Of a DNA stretch of 64,000 nt, positions 31,685 through 39,877 are shown piece after piece. The stretch covers positions 124,001 through 188,000 of the forward strand of contig OZ025822.1 in assembly GCA_964019425.1 (NCBI GenBank). Reading direction: 5' to 3'. The stretch comes from Flectonema sp. DT1601 (lineage: Eukaryota; Euglenozoa; Diplonemea; Diplonemida; Diplonemidae). The position numbers were made by a program, and so were the translations under genes. Position 1 is the stretch's first letter; each line of letters begins with the position of its first letter. Below the pieces are notes generated by a model, which ran no database searches, was not told the origin of the DNA, and was given only the letters and a program-made list of their open reading frames with translations.

Positions 31685-32941
31685 CTATTGTCCTTTTTTG
31701 AATTTCGCAGCTTCGGCAGAGCCATCCGTGGAATTTCCCTCACTGTAGGAGTGTGCTCCAACACCAGCCAGACTACCGTTCTGAGCGATCAAGTATTCGT
31801 CTCTGATTGGTGTGCCGTCAAAGAAGCATTCGAGAATTTCTCTAGTTCCGGCAGCGTACCTAGCCTGAGCAGATAAGGTAGTTCCGGATGTATGAGGGGT
31901 CATTGCGTGGAATGGCATCTCACGCCACGGGTGATCCTTTGGCGCAGGTTGCGGAAACCAAACGTCACCAGCGTAACCAGCCAACTGTCCCGACTTCAAC
32001 GCTTCAGCAATCGCATCTCTGTTACAGATCTTACCTCTCGCGGTGTTGACGATGTAGGATCCTCTCTTCATTGTTGAAATCAGTTTTTCATCAAATAAGT
32101 TTTCAGTCTCCGGATGCAAAGGACAGTTAATAGTCACGACATCACACACCTTTACCATGTCTGCAGCAGTCTTGTGATAAGTTAAGTTATATTGTTTCTC
32201 AATATTTTCTGGAAGGCGATGTCTATCAGTGTAGTGGAGATTAACGTTGAATGGCGCAAGCCTCTGTAAAACCGCAAACCCGATTCTACCAGCCGCTATA
32301 GTACCAATGTGCATACCCTCGACGTCGTATGCTCGTTGAACACAATCAGCAATATTCCATCCTCCATTAACCACCTGCATATAAGACGGGATGTAGTTTC
32401 TCACAAGAGCGAGGATGTGCATAACAACATGCTCTGATACTGAAATAGAGTTGCAGAACGTGACTTCTGCAACAGTCATCTTTCTTTGACAGGCTTCTTT
32501 AAGATCAACGTGATCAGAACCAATTCCTGCAGTTAGGCAAAGCTTTAGATTTGGTGCAGAGTCCATGATTTCTTTTGTTATATAAGCAGGCCAGAATGGT
32601 TGGGAAATTACAACGTCAGCGTCTTTGATTTCACGGGCTAAGACTGAGTCAGGTCCGTCTTTATCGCTGGTTACGACATATGTGTGACCGGCTTCTTCAA
32701 GGAATTTACGAAGACCTAACTCACCAGAAACACATCCAAGTAATTCACCAGGTTGGAAGTCGAGACCTTTTGGAGTTGGTGTTGTTTGACCATCCGGGTA
32801 TGACTTGATTTCAGGAATGGAATCTCTCGCGTACTTTGGAGGAAACCCACAGACGGGGTCATCATACAGAGCACAGACTACCTTCATCATGTTCGTCTTT
32901 GTGACTGAAAGGTATCTAGCTTGTCTTCCAAGATTCATCAT
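31685..32941 (-). CDS. FDH: NAD-dependent formate dehydrogenase
   Basis: 418 residues with a likely mitochondrial presequence (MMNLGRQARYLSVTKTNMM). All hallmark residues are in place with the spacing of the Pseudomonas enzyme: NAD-binding GTIAAGRIG with the Asp of LHYTDR at 239, substrate Arg in NTARG at 302, Gln of WFPQPAPKDHPWR at 331 and catalytic His in TPHTSGTTL at 350. Formate is oxidised to CO2 with NADH production, in plants and fungi in mitochondria or cytosol. The conservation is very high, so activity is likely. This enzyme is patchy among protists, so lateral acquisition is possible. Confidence 0.97.
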   Translation of the reverse strand: MMNLGRQARYLSVTKTNMMKVVCALYDDPVCGFPPKYARDSIPEIKSYPDGQTTPTPKGLDFQPGELLGCVSGELGLRKFLEEAGHTYVVTSDKDGPDSVLAREIKDADVVISQPFWPAYITKEIMDSAPNLKLCLTAGIGSDHVDLKEACQRKMTVAEVTFCNSISVSEHVVMHILALVRNYIPSYMQVVNGGWNIADCVQRAYDVEGMHIGTIAAGRIGFAVLQRLAPFNVNLHYTDRHRLPENIEKQYNLTYHKTAADMVKVCDVVTINCPLHPETENLFDEKLISTMKRGSYIVNTARGKICNRDAIAEALKSGQLAGYAGDVWFPQPAPKDHPWREMPFHAMTPHTSGTTLSAQARYAAGTREILECFFDGTPIRDEYLIAQNGSLAGVGAHSYSEGNSTDGSAEAAKFKKGQ

Positions 32942-33412
32942 TTTATAGTGTAAGGAAGCGAAAAAAAAAAACCTGAAGAGAAAAAGATTCCTATCAGATA
33001 CACATCAGATCACATCACCTCGATAAGACTACAGAGTGCATCATTTGGAGGCCACTGAATGAAAGTAGTTTTGTATTATTTTTTTTTTTAAAAAAAATAT
33101 TTAAAAAAAAAAAGAAACTTATTTTAAAAGGATGTCAAATAGAGAACAACTAGAATACGGGAATAAGTGTACCAGGTTTGCAACCGCAGCACGAAAAAAA
33201 ACGAAAGCGATTGAAGGGAAGTAATATTAAGACAGAATTAAAATTGGTTAAGACGCGCAAACCTTTCTTCTATGACAGGCATTCAATGATGTGACTACAT
33301 CGGATTATTCCAATCGATTAAAAAAAAAATATCAAAAAAAAAAAAGTCTGAATCGCTCTACAGAACCAAAAACTATTCAGAGAGAGAACAGAGGCGTGTA
33401 AATATGTTGCTT

Positions 33413-33449
<37 letters not shown>

Positions 33450-33509
33450 TCCCTCGAAGCCACAAAGATGCCTATCGAATACTGCAGTTCAAATCAAATA
33501 AGAATAATG
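32942..33509. other. Intergenic spacer, 0.6 kb
   Basis: T/A runs, among them a T33 run near 33417. A fragment resembling the repeat end (TCTGAATAGTTTTT on the minus strand near 33380) is present. The minus strand also has an acceptor-like TTTGAACTGCAG near 33484 that could extend the upstream gene through a 48-nt intron. Confidence 0.4.
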
Positions 33510-34229
33510 TTAAGAGACAAGTCTCTTACTTGAGAATGGTTTTACTGGTGTTCGTGGAGGTGGAGGAGATGAGTAGCCGAGAGTTTCCGCAGGAGGACTG
33601 ATGCAGTGATTCAGTTTAAAATAATAGCGATCGTTGTCATCACCGTGAGTTAGTCTTTCAAGGGAATCACGTGAAACAGTGAAACCTTTTGATGAGAGTT
33701 CCTCAATGATGATTGATTTTAATATTGCTATTCCTCGATCTTCTTCTAACCAACTGGGAAAGGCTTCGTGAAGAAAGTCATCTTGTCCAGGAGGGATGTC
33801 ATAGGCAAGTTCTGTTTTTCCTTTTTTAGCATCTTCCAACATTGATTGCATGACCCAACATATAGCTCTTGATGTTTTAGTTCTCACATTGTCTACCCAT
33901 GATTGGAAATGACATTGAACAGCTTCTTCTAAACATTTATTATAATCAGGGGGGTCAATCTCTTGACTGGTTTGATGTTCTAACGTATCTCCTCGATGAC
34001 CTCTTCCTAATACGTCGATCATATCCTCAAGTGTTTCTTCTTTCTTTACTCCTATTCCCTGAAGTAGTTCCATTGCTGATGTTACAACGTCTATCTCTTC
34101 AGTTTTTAACCTTCTCAATAAAGGATTTAATCGACTTCCACAGCTACTAGCTCCAATACTACTACTGTGTCCTGGTGAAGCCACTATATCTATCATACTG
34201 GTGTTTACTTCTTGTTGTGGTTCACTCAT
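33510..34229 (-). CDS. Conserved-looking protein of unknown function
   Basis: 239 residues from the ATG at 34229; the frame upstream is only homopolymer. Ser-rich N-terminus, acidic middle (IGVKKEETLEDMIDVLGRG) and a compact helical C-terminal part (CHFQSWVDNVRTKTSRAICW, PSWLEEDRGIAILKSIIIEE) followed by a Pro-rich tail (SSPPPPRTPVKPF). No family recognised. The last codons overlap a good donor (CTCAA then GTAAGAG), with an acceptor 48 nt on, so the true C-terminus may differ. It lies between formate dehydrogenase and VPS28. Confidence 0.6.
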   Translation of the reverse strand: MSEPQQEVNTSMIDIVASPGHSSSIGASSCGSRLNPLLRRLKTEEIDVVTSAMELLQGIGVKKEETLEDMIDVLGRGHRGDTLEHQTSQEIDPPDYNKCLEEAVQCHFQSWVDNVRTKTSRAICWVMQSMLEDAKKGKTELAYDIPPGQDDFLHEAFPSWLEEDRGIAILKSIIIEELSSKGFTVSRDSLERLTHGDDNDRYYFKLNHCISPPAETLGYSSPPPPRTPVKPFSSKRLVS

Positions 34230-34727
34230 TTTTTTCTTTTTTTTTTGTTTGTTTGTTTGTTTTGTTTTGTTTGTTTTTTTTTTCTTACATAAAAAAACTG
34301 ATAAGAGAGATAAGTGTAATGCTGTTACTTTAAATAGGTGTTGTGTTGTTTTTTTTTTGTTTTCTTTTTTTTTTTCCCCCGTTTTTTTCACCTACAATAC
34401 GTGTATACCTTTAAAAAAAAAAAAAGAAACTAATAATGTAAGACTTCCATAATGCTAAACAAAATAAAAATCGTTGTGTTAGTTATCGACTTTCTTGAGT
34501 GAAACAACAAAAATTCTTTTTTTAAAAATATAATAACCACTAAACAGATCAAAGAAAAAAAATTAAAAAAAAAAGGATTATGTGAAAAAATGCACATTGG
34601 CTGGTTTCAGAGCGAAGCAAGGCTAGAAGTGGTTACTTTTTTTCCTTCTAAACAATTCTATCAAAATTCCATTCAAAAAAGAGCTAACCACAATTTTAAA
34701 TAAATAAAAAAATAATCGAACCAATAC
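34230..34727. other. Intergenic spacer, 0.5 kb
   Basis: A-rich leader with CAAA/CAAAA repeats in mRNA sense before the gene at 34229 and an acceptor-like ACTTATCTCTCTTATCAG about 70 nt upstream. No gene seen. Confidence 0.4.
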
Positions 34728-35351
34728 TCAAAGCTGTTTGCTAAAAGCTCCGTATGCTGTTTCTACATCAAAACGGAATTGACGTGCCTGGTCTTCAGTA
34801 AGTTCCTCAGCAGCTTTGAGTGTGTTGACAATTCGAAGCCAGTTTCTGAGAGCTTCCAATTCTGGTAAGTTAGGACTGACCTTAGCAGTGGTTGAGACTG
34901 CATCAGATAAGATTGGGTACAGTGCATCAGCTGAATTTAATCCCATGGTTGATGTATTAACACAGGTAGTCATATGTTGACCAGCCTCAAGGATCAGCCT
35001 ACGAGAATCATAACTACTGGACAGATCACCTGTTCCATGTTCCTTTGTGATTGGAACCCCGATTTTTATTCTCGACAGAACAGCAGACTTACCAGCTCCA
35101 AGCTGTGATGCTCCTTGATGCTCAGTCATGAAGGATTCTAGTCCGTCAAGACCGATTTGTAATTTATTATAAAGTACTTTACATTTTGTTAATAAGTCTT
35201 CTGAAATCCTAGTGTATTCGTCTCCTGAGATGTGATCTTTTATATAAGCTCTGTCCAGCCTCTCTATTGCTATTATTATTCCGTATAAATCAGCTTTGTC
35301 CTCGTAGAGATCACGTTCACCACCAGTCTCATATAATTTTACTCTTTCCAT
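34728..35351 (-). CDS. VPS28: VPS28, ESCRT-I subunit
   Basis: 207 residues against about 220 in animals. The N-terminal core domain reads VKLYETGGERDLYEDKADLY, GIIIAIERLDRAYIKDHISG and EYTRISEDLLTKCKVL. The C-terminal four-helix domain is intact: VSTTAKVSPNLPELEALRNW, LRIVNTLKAAEELTEDQARQ, FRFDVETAYGAFSKQL. VPS28 joins TSG101/Vps23 and Vps37 in ESCRT-I and through its C-domain contacts ESCRT-II and Vps20, sorting ubiquitylated cargo at endosomes. An acceptor-like CTCTTTTTACAG lies about 20 nt before the start. Confidence 0.93.
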   Translation of the reverse strand: MERVKLYETGGERDLYEDKADLYGIIIAIERLDRAYIKDHISGDEYTRISEDLLTKCKVLYNKLQIGLDGLESFMTEHQGASQLGAGKSAVLSRIKIGVPITKEHGTGDLSSSYDSRRLILEAGQHMTTCVNTSTMGLNSADALYPILSDAVSTTAKVSPNLPELEALRNWLRIVNTLKAAEELTEDQARQFRFDVETAYGAFSKQL

Positions 35352-35901
35352 TTTATTTATTTACTTTTGCTGTAAAAAGAGAATTATGTTTCTATTTTTT
35401 TTTTCTACAAGGTCTCATAGTTTACACACAGTTTCACCACCAGCCTCACATAATTATTACGCTTTTAAAAAAAAGAGGTAGTATTAATCGTCTTTTTTTA
35501 GAACACCACTCCTTGTCTATTTTTGTACTTAAAGGTTCTCTCCTACAAGCTGTGTTAAGATGCTCTTTTTTTTTTTTTTTTTTTAAAAAGGTCATCAAAT
35601 TTTTGTATTATGTTTTCCCTTTTTAAAAAGGGAAACCCCGAAGTTCAATTTTTGCATTCTATGCAAAAAAAAAAAAAAAAAAACTGAAAATTATAAGCAG
35701 TGAGAAAAATGGATGTCAGAATGGAAACCAAAAAAAAAAAAAAAAAAAAATCAAACTTATGAACATAAGAGGAGACATCAATGTGTTCCTACCTTCAAAA
35801 AGAAAACTGCGAAGGACTGACTGTTGTTTGAGCGAATAATAATAATAATAATAATAATAACCGAAAAATAACTATAGAGAGGATTCCCAATTAAGACTGT
35901 A
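35352..35901. other. Intergenic spacer, 0.55 kb, with two palindromes
   Basis: T/A runs and an ATT/AAT trinucleotide repeat near 35838-35860. The palindromes at 35614-35669 are listed separately. No gene seen. Confidence 0.4.
35614..35669. repeat. Two adjacent perfect hairpins
   Basis: A 22-base perfect palindrome TTTCCCTTTTT/AAAAAGGGAAA at 35614-35635, then a 9-bp hairpin TTTTTGCAT-TCT-ATGCAAAAA at 35649-35669, directly followed by poly-A. Could act as a processing or termination structure between VPS28 and the phosphatase gene. Confidence 0.7.
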
Positions 35902-36717
35902 CTAATTTATATCTAACTCAGCCTTGTCAAGCCACTCGATTCCATTTTCACCTGTCTTCGATAAAAGCGTCCATGGAGTATGTCCATTTGCTCTCATCCT
36001 GACAGAGTAAGAACAATAATCAGTATTAAAAACTTGTAGGTTGTCATTTATGCTACTTATACTACAGCTTACAGCTTCTCCGTGAGTTACAAGAACACAA
36101 TTTGAAGTTGTTGGAACGGTTGAACAAAAATAATTTATATATCTGACGTGGGCTTCTTCACGTCTTTCAGGGAAGTTAATGGGTATACCAAGAAATACAA
36201 CTCTGGGTTTGATAGTACCTTCGTGGGGTGTTTCAAAGTTTTGTCCGTCGACAGCTATTTGTATGGCTGATCGAATGGAGTCTTCAGAAAAGGTTGGAGC
36301 GATATTATCAATCGTGTGAAGAACCTGTGGGTGATGAATCTCACTCAACTCATAGTCGACAATAATATTACCACAGTAGATACCATTCACACTCAATTCA
36401 TTATAAACGACTGCCGCAGTTTGAATGCATCTCAAAAACGGAGACGTTACAATAGTTGAAGGCCACTCTTCACGTTCTCTTTTTAAAATTTCTTGTGCGG
36501 TCGCCTTCGCATCCATTCTACCTTGTGCTGTTAGGGGAGGATCGTAAGGCCTATCAGTCAGCTTAATCCATTCTTTGTTAACTGAGTCTTCACGTTCACC
36601 GTGTCTCATGCAGTAAACGTATTGTGGTCGTTCACAGATGTCGCTGCTGTCAAGAATCTCATCACCGTCAACTTCAAACTCTTCGAAAACGAGAGCTTTA
36701 CAACAACGTTGACCCAT
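35902..36717 (-). CDS. Histidine phosphatase (phosphoglycerate-mutase-like), acylated N-terminus
   Basis: 271 residues. Catalytic RHG at 38-40 in YVYCMRHGERED, Arg in SPFLRCIQTAAVV near 96, and the second His in VLVTHGEAVSCS near 212, the full catalytic set of branch-1 histidine phosphatases. Overall layout is like UBASH3/STS-type phosphatases without the UBA and SH3 parts. The N-terminus MGQRCCKA has Gly2 and adjacent Cys, a typical dual myristoyl/palmitoyl signal, so membrane anchoring is likely. The substrate is unknown. An acceptor-like CAATAATAATATCAG lies about 14 nt before the start. Confidence 0.85.
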   Translation of the reverse strand: MGQRCCKALVFEEFEVDGDEILDSSDICERPQYVYCMRHGEREDSVNKEWIKLTDRPYDPPLTAQGRMDAKATAQEILKREREEWPSTIVTSPFLRCIQTAAVVYNELSVNGIYCGNIIVDYELSEIHHPQVLHTIDNIAPTFSEDSIRSAIQIAVDGQNFETPHEGTIKPRVVFLGIPINFPERREEAHVRYINYFCSTVPTTSNCVLVTHGEAVSCSISSINDNLQVFNTDYCSYSVRMRANGHTPWTLLSKTGENGIEWLDKAELDIN

Positions 36718-36775
36718 GTGAGTTGTAGTCTGATATTATTATTGAGGAAAATAAAATTTAAACTTCTCCCACTGA

Positions 36776-36880
36776 TCACCGTGAAGGTATGTCTCTGCTG
36801 ATTTCATGTGAGATGTTGTCTAAAGTTTGAGATAGTTCATTAGTAATACAAATTAAGAATAAACAGCTGGTAAATCGCAT
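36776..36880 (-). CDS. Possible 34-residue peptide gene with hydrophobic N-terminus
   Basis: A short ATG frame, MRFTSCLFLICITNELSQTL then DNISHEISRDIPSR and stop. The first 14 residues look like a signal peptide and the remainder like a polar helix. It sits 60-160 nt upstream of the histidine phosphatase, so it could be an upstream frame in that leader or a separate tiny gene. No family recognised; chance is a real alternative. Confidence 0.25.
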   Translation of the reverse strand: MRFTSCLFLICITNELSQTLDNISHEISRDIPSR

Positions 36881-37213
36881 TTCTTATCTGACATAAGAAT
36901 CGATACAGTGAAGACAAAACACGGTAATGGACTAGGCTTCTAGTTTGTTGTTTTTTTTTTTTTTTTTTTCCTACATTCGCAATTTCGCTCTTTCATTTTT
37001 TTTTTTTTTTTCGCACACACTTTTTTTTTCTTCTTCTTTTTTTTTTTTTTTTTTTTTCCCCGTAGGAACTGAAAAAAACAATAAAAAAATATAAAAAAGC
37101 AAGAATGCCCTGGAGAGTGGCTGCCTTAGTAACAGCAATCACTGTCTTAGTTGCTTCATCTCAATCGAGGTTCCTTTGGGGGTTTTATGGAAGGGGTGGA
37201 ATTTGTTACATGT

Positions 37214-37655
37214 CTATTTCTTGCTAATGGTGAGAATCTCAATCTCGAAGTCAAGGATTCCACCCTTTGGGATTCCCCAGGCTGGGAATCCGTTTTCTCC
37301 GTAACCTTCAGCAGCAGGAATAATGATCTGTCTAACCTCACCGAGGGTCATTCCTAGACATCCCTGATCCCAACCAGTGATGACTCCTCCAACACCTGCG
37401 CTGTATGAGAATGGACTTCCTCCCTTGTCTGGTGCTCCAGAATTTCTTTCCAGTCTGCTGAACGATGCCAGTAGCGTGAACTGTCACCTTATCACCCTTG
37501 CCAACAACTTCAGCACCAGATCCTTCTTTAAGTGTTTTGTAAGTTGTTTTGTATCCTTCGATAGTTTGCATTGCCTGGTCTTCGTCTTCAGCGTTGGTGG
37601 TTCCAAAAACCATCAGAACAACGAATAACGATAGAATCGAGGATAGGGTGGCCAT
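37214..37655 (-). CDS. Secretory FKBP-type peptidyl-prolyl isomerase, frame broken once
   Basis: Begins with a signal peptide (MATLSSILSLFVVLMVFGTT NA) and the FKBP start YKTLKEGSGAEVVGKGDKVT followed by VHATGIVQQTGKKFWST. At about 37430 the frame is lost, but the other frame continues DKGGSPFSYSAGVGGVITGW, DQGCLGMTLGEVRQIIIPAA, EGYGENGFPAWGIPKGGILD and FEIEILTISKK to a stop at 37214. The expected FWSTKDKGG would need two extra bases at the break, or a +1 slip. All active-site residues of the family are otherwise there. It probably folds proteins in the secretory pathway. Break is best explained by an assembly indel or recent mutation. An ATCTTAACAG acceptor-like site precedes the start. Confidence 0.85.
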
Positions 37656-38684
37656 TATTGCGAGTTTTGAAGCAATTTCTGTTAAGATAAATGAATAGTG
37701 TAAAAAGAGTCTTATCGCGCACTTGAGTAAATATTAGTAATTGAAAAAATAAAAAATAAAAAATAAAAAAAAAGAAATCACAAAAACTGATTCATTTTTC
37801 CGTAGCTGTTGTTTTTTTTTTTTTACTGATCTTTTTTTTTTTCCTTGTTCCTCTCGTCCCTTCTCTTTTGTCTTTTCATTTTTTTATAAAACGGAGTTAG
37901 TAGTCATACAATGAACAAATTCAACAATCCTTTTTTTTATTCTTCTTCTTTTAAGCATCATATCACTTCTTCGTATCGCAAAAATATACGTATGCCCGCA
38001 GTGACGTCAGTCCTCTGCCTATTCCCAGGTCAGATTAATGATCACAAAACAGATAATGTTTGGTGGGGAAAACTTTTAATTCCGCACAAAGCTTCAAAAA
38101 AAAACCGCCAGCCCTGACAATATCTAGAGGCTGAGAACAATCTGAATCACAACGCAACCTGTCTGTAATTTATGAAAATTTTGGAGGCTGGTTGAAAAAA
38201 AATTTTTTTTTCTGTGGAGCTGGAAGTTTTGTAACTAAGTTTTTTCAGATTTTTTTGTGCGGGTTTTTCCCTTTCTTTCTTTTCTTTCTCTCCTCGGGTG
38301 TAATTCAGAAATTGGAGGATGGAAACGCTTCCCTACCGCGTTAGTTTGTCGCCGTTGTTGGATGCCTCTCAAGCAATAGTAAAAAGTTTATTTTTTTTTT
38401 TTTTTTTTTTTCCTTATGTGTGTTTTTTCGTAGATCGTTTGATTTTCTCTTTTCTTGATATTTTTTTTTTTTTTCCTCTTAAAAACATCATTACATCATT
38501 GTGTCTCTTTGCCTGCCTATTTATTGTTCTGATTAACAATCACAAAAAGATTCTGGTAAAGTTCCTTATTAGCACTTGGCTTTCAGGGTGACCGAGCTGA
38601 GAAACTACTTTTTTTTTTTTTTTTTTTTTTTATTTAAAGTTGCTGAGTTGCTGATGTCCTTTTAACATTCAAATCACGCACATG
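37656..38684. other. Intergenic spacer, 1 kb
   Basis: T/A runs. A diverged repeat-like region lies at about 38022-38140: on the minus strand it begins ATTCAGATTGTTCTCAGCC and ends near ATTAATCTGACC, echoing the family ends, but the interior does not match. No gene called; the plus-strand open frame at 37911-38117 has no family resemblance. Confidence 0.4.
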
Positions 38685-38945
38685 CTAGAAGATCGATTCC
38701 TCTTTTTTTTTTTTTGAGGAATCTTGTTCTGCTACAGCCTTATCCTCTTGTACATAAAAATATATAAGCGAAACAACAATTAAAATAAAAAAATAAAAAA
38801 AAAGGAAAGGGGAAAATAAAGAGCGAAAGGACAGTCCACCAACGAGTAACGAAGTTAGGTAAGCCACAGGAAAGATATCGAAACGGATGATTATTGCTAC
38901 GCAAAAATCAAATTGGGGAGAAGAGGTTAAGATTTCTTTCCTCAT
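38685..38945 (-). CDS. Possible small membrane protein
   Basis: 86 residues from an ATG at 38945 that follows an A22 run plus GAAGA in mRNA sense. It has polar flanks and hydrophobic segments (FDIFPVAYLTSLLVGGL, then FLFFYFFILIVVSLIYFYV) and ends EDKAVAEQDSSKKKKEESIF. The hydrophobic part is T-rich, so composition alone could produce it. An open hydrophobic frame continues upstream to about 39180 in another phase, so the true gene may be longer and split at the A run. The tail is encoded by a perfect GATTCCTC-T13-GAGGAATC hairpin (38695-38723). No family recognised. Confidence 0.35.
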   Translation of the reverse strand: MRKEILTSSPQFDFCVAIIIRFDIFPVAYLTSLLVGGLSFRSLFSPFLFFYFFILIVVSLIYFYVQEDKAVAEQDSSKKKKEESIF

Positions 38946-39209
38946 TCTTCTTTTTTTTTTTTTTTTTTTTTTTTGTCGGATTATTTGTGCACAAACCACA
39001 TAGCTTAGCCACAGAATAAAAAGAATTAGCGACTATTGTCAGGTCTCGACCAACTCTATGGAAGCTAGACAGAAAAAAGAAAAGAATCCGAACGACCAAC
39101 AGTAATAACAATTTAGGGGAAATGATGAGGACCAACCAAACAACTACAATGAGGTGCTTTTCAAGATCAATCCGCTTTTAAGAAGGTTCTATGTCATTTT
39201 ATATAGCGA

Positions 39210-39380
39210 ACCCCCTGTTCGGGGGTGGGCATTTTAAACACAAGGTTTTGTGTATTAAAAAAATCTTTTTTTTATTAAAAAAAAAAGATTTTTTTTTTTT
39301 TTTTTTTGATAAAAAGAAATAAACGTGGACGCCACGTACTGGGAGAAAAAGTTCCTGCGTGGTTGCCTAATTCCACGCAG
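39210..39380. repeat. Cluster of five hairpins
   Basis: In order: ACCCCC-TGTTC-GGGGGT (39210-39226), ACACAA-GGTT-TTGTGT (39238-39253), an A/T palindrome AAAAAAATC.../GATTTTTTT (39257-39297), ACGTGG-ACG-CCACGT (39323-39337) and CTGCGTGG-N10-CCACGCAG (39355-39380). All perfect in the named arms. Repeat copy A begins 40 bases further on. Confidence 0.75.
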
Positions 39381-39420
39381 TCTGAATAAAAAAAAAAAAA
39401 AAAAGAAATTAAAAAATACC

Positions 39421-39539
39421 ATTCAGATAAAAGCCTTATACATATTTTGTTGATCGCAGACAGTGCGCACAGATATAACATTTGAACATAATAAATAAAA
39501 CGGATCTTAATCTGAATAGTTTCTTCTCACAATAATACT
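39421..39539 (+). repeat. Short structured repeat, copy A
   Basis: Body ATTCAGATAAAAGCC ... GGATCTTAATCTGAAT (39421-39517) with imperfect inverted ends of about 16 bases, core GTTGATCGCAGACAG, then AGTTTCTTCTC and a short tail without the usual second hairpin. A degenerate end-like piece (ATAACGGATTGAAATAGTTT) follows near 39566, perhaps a second broken copy. Confidence 0.8.
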
Positions 39540-39877
39540 ATGCCCTGATGAATAGCTGTGCAGATAACGGATTGAAATAGTTTTCTTTGACGAAAAAACA
39601 GGAGGCTGGTCATTACTCCTACTAAACAAGTCCATTTCACGTGAAAACCGAACCTCCTCTAAACGCAACTAAATTTGGATACTTAACAAAAAAACATAAA
39701 AAGGGAAGATTATATTGTTGGACAGGAACATAAAAGAGAGAAAGAAAAAAAAACAAGAAAAAGAAGGGGAAATAGTTGTTTTTACTTTCTTATATACCCT
39801 TTCTTAGAACGACTAATTTTTTTTTTTTAGTACAGCTGAAAGAAATATTCTTCCACAGAGAGAAGGCATTATATTAT

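Noticed and set aside
37911-38117. Plus-strand frame of 68 codons with ATG
   Set aside because: All supported genes are on the minus strand, it matches no family and overlaps a diverged repeat-like region.
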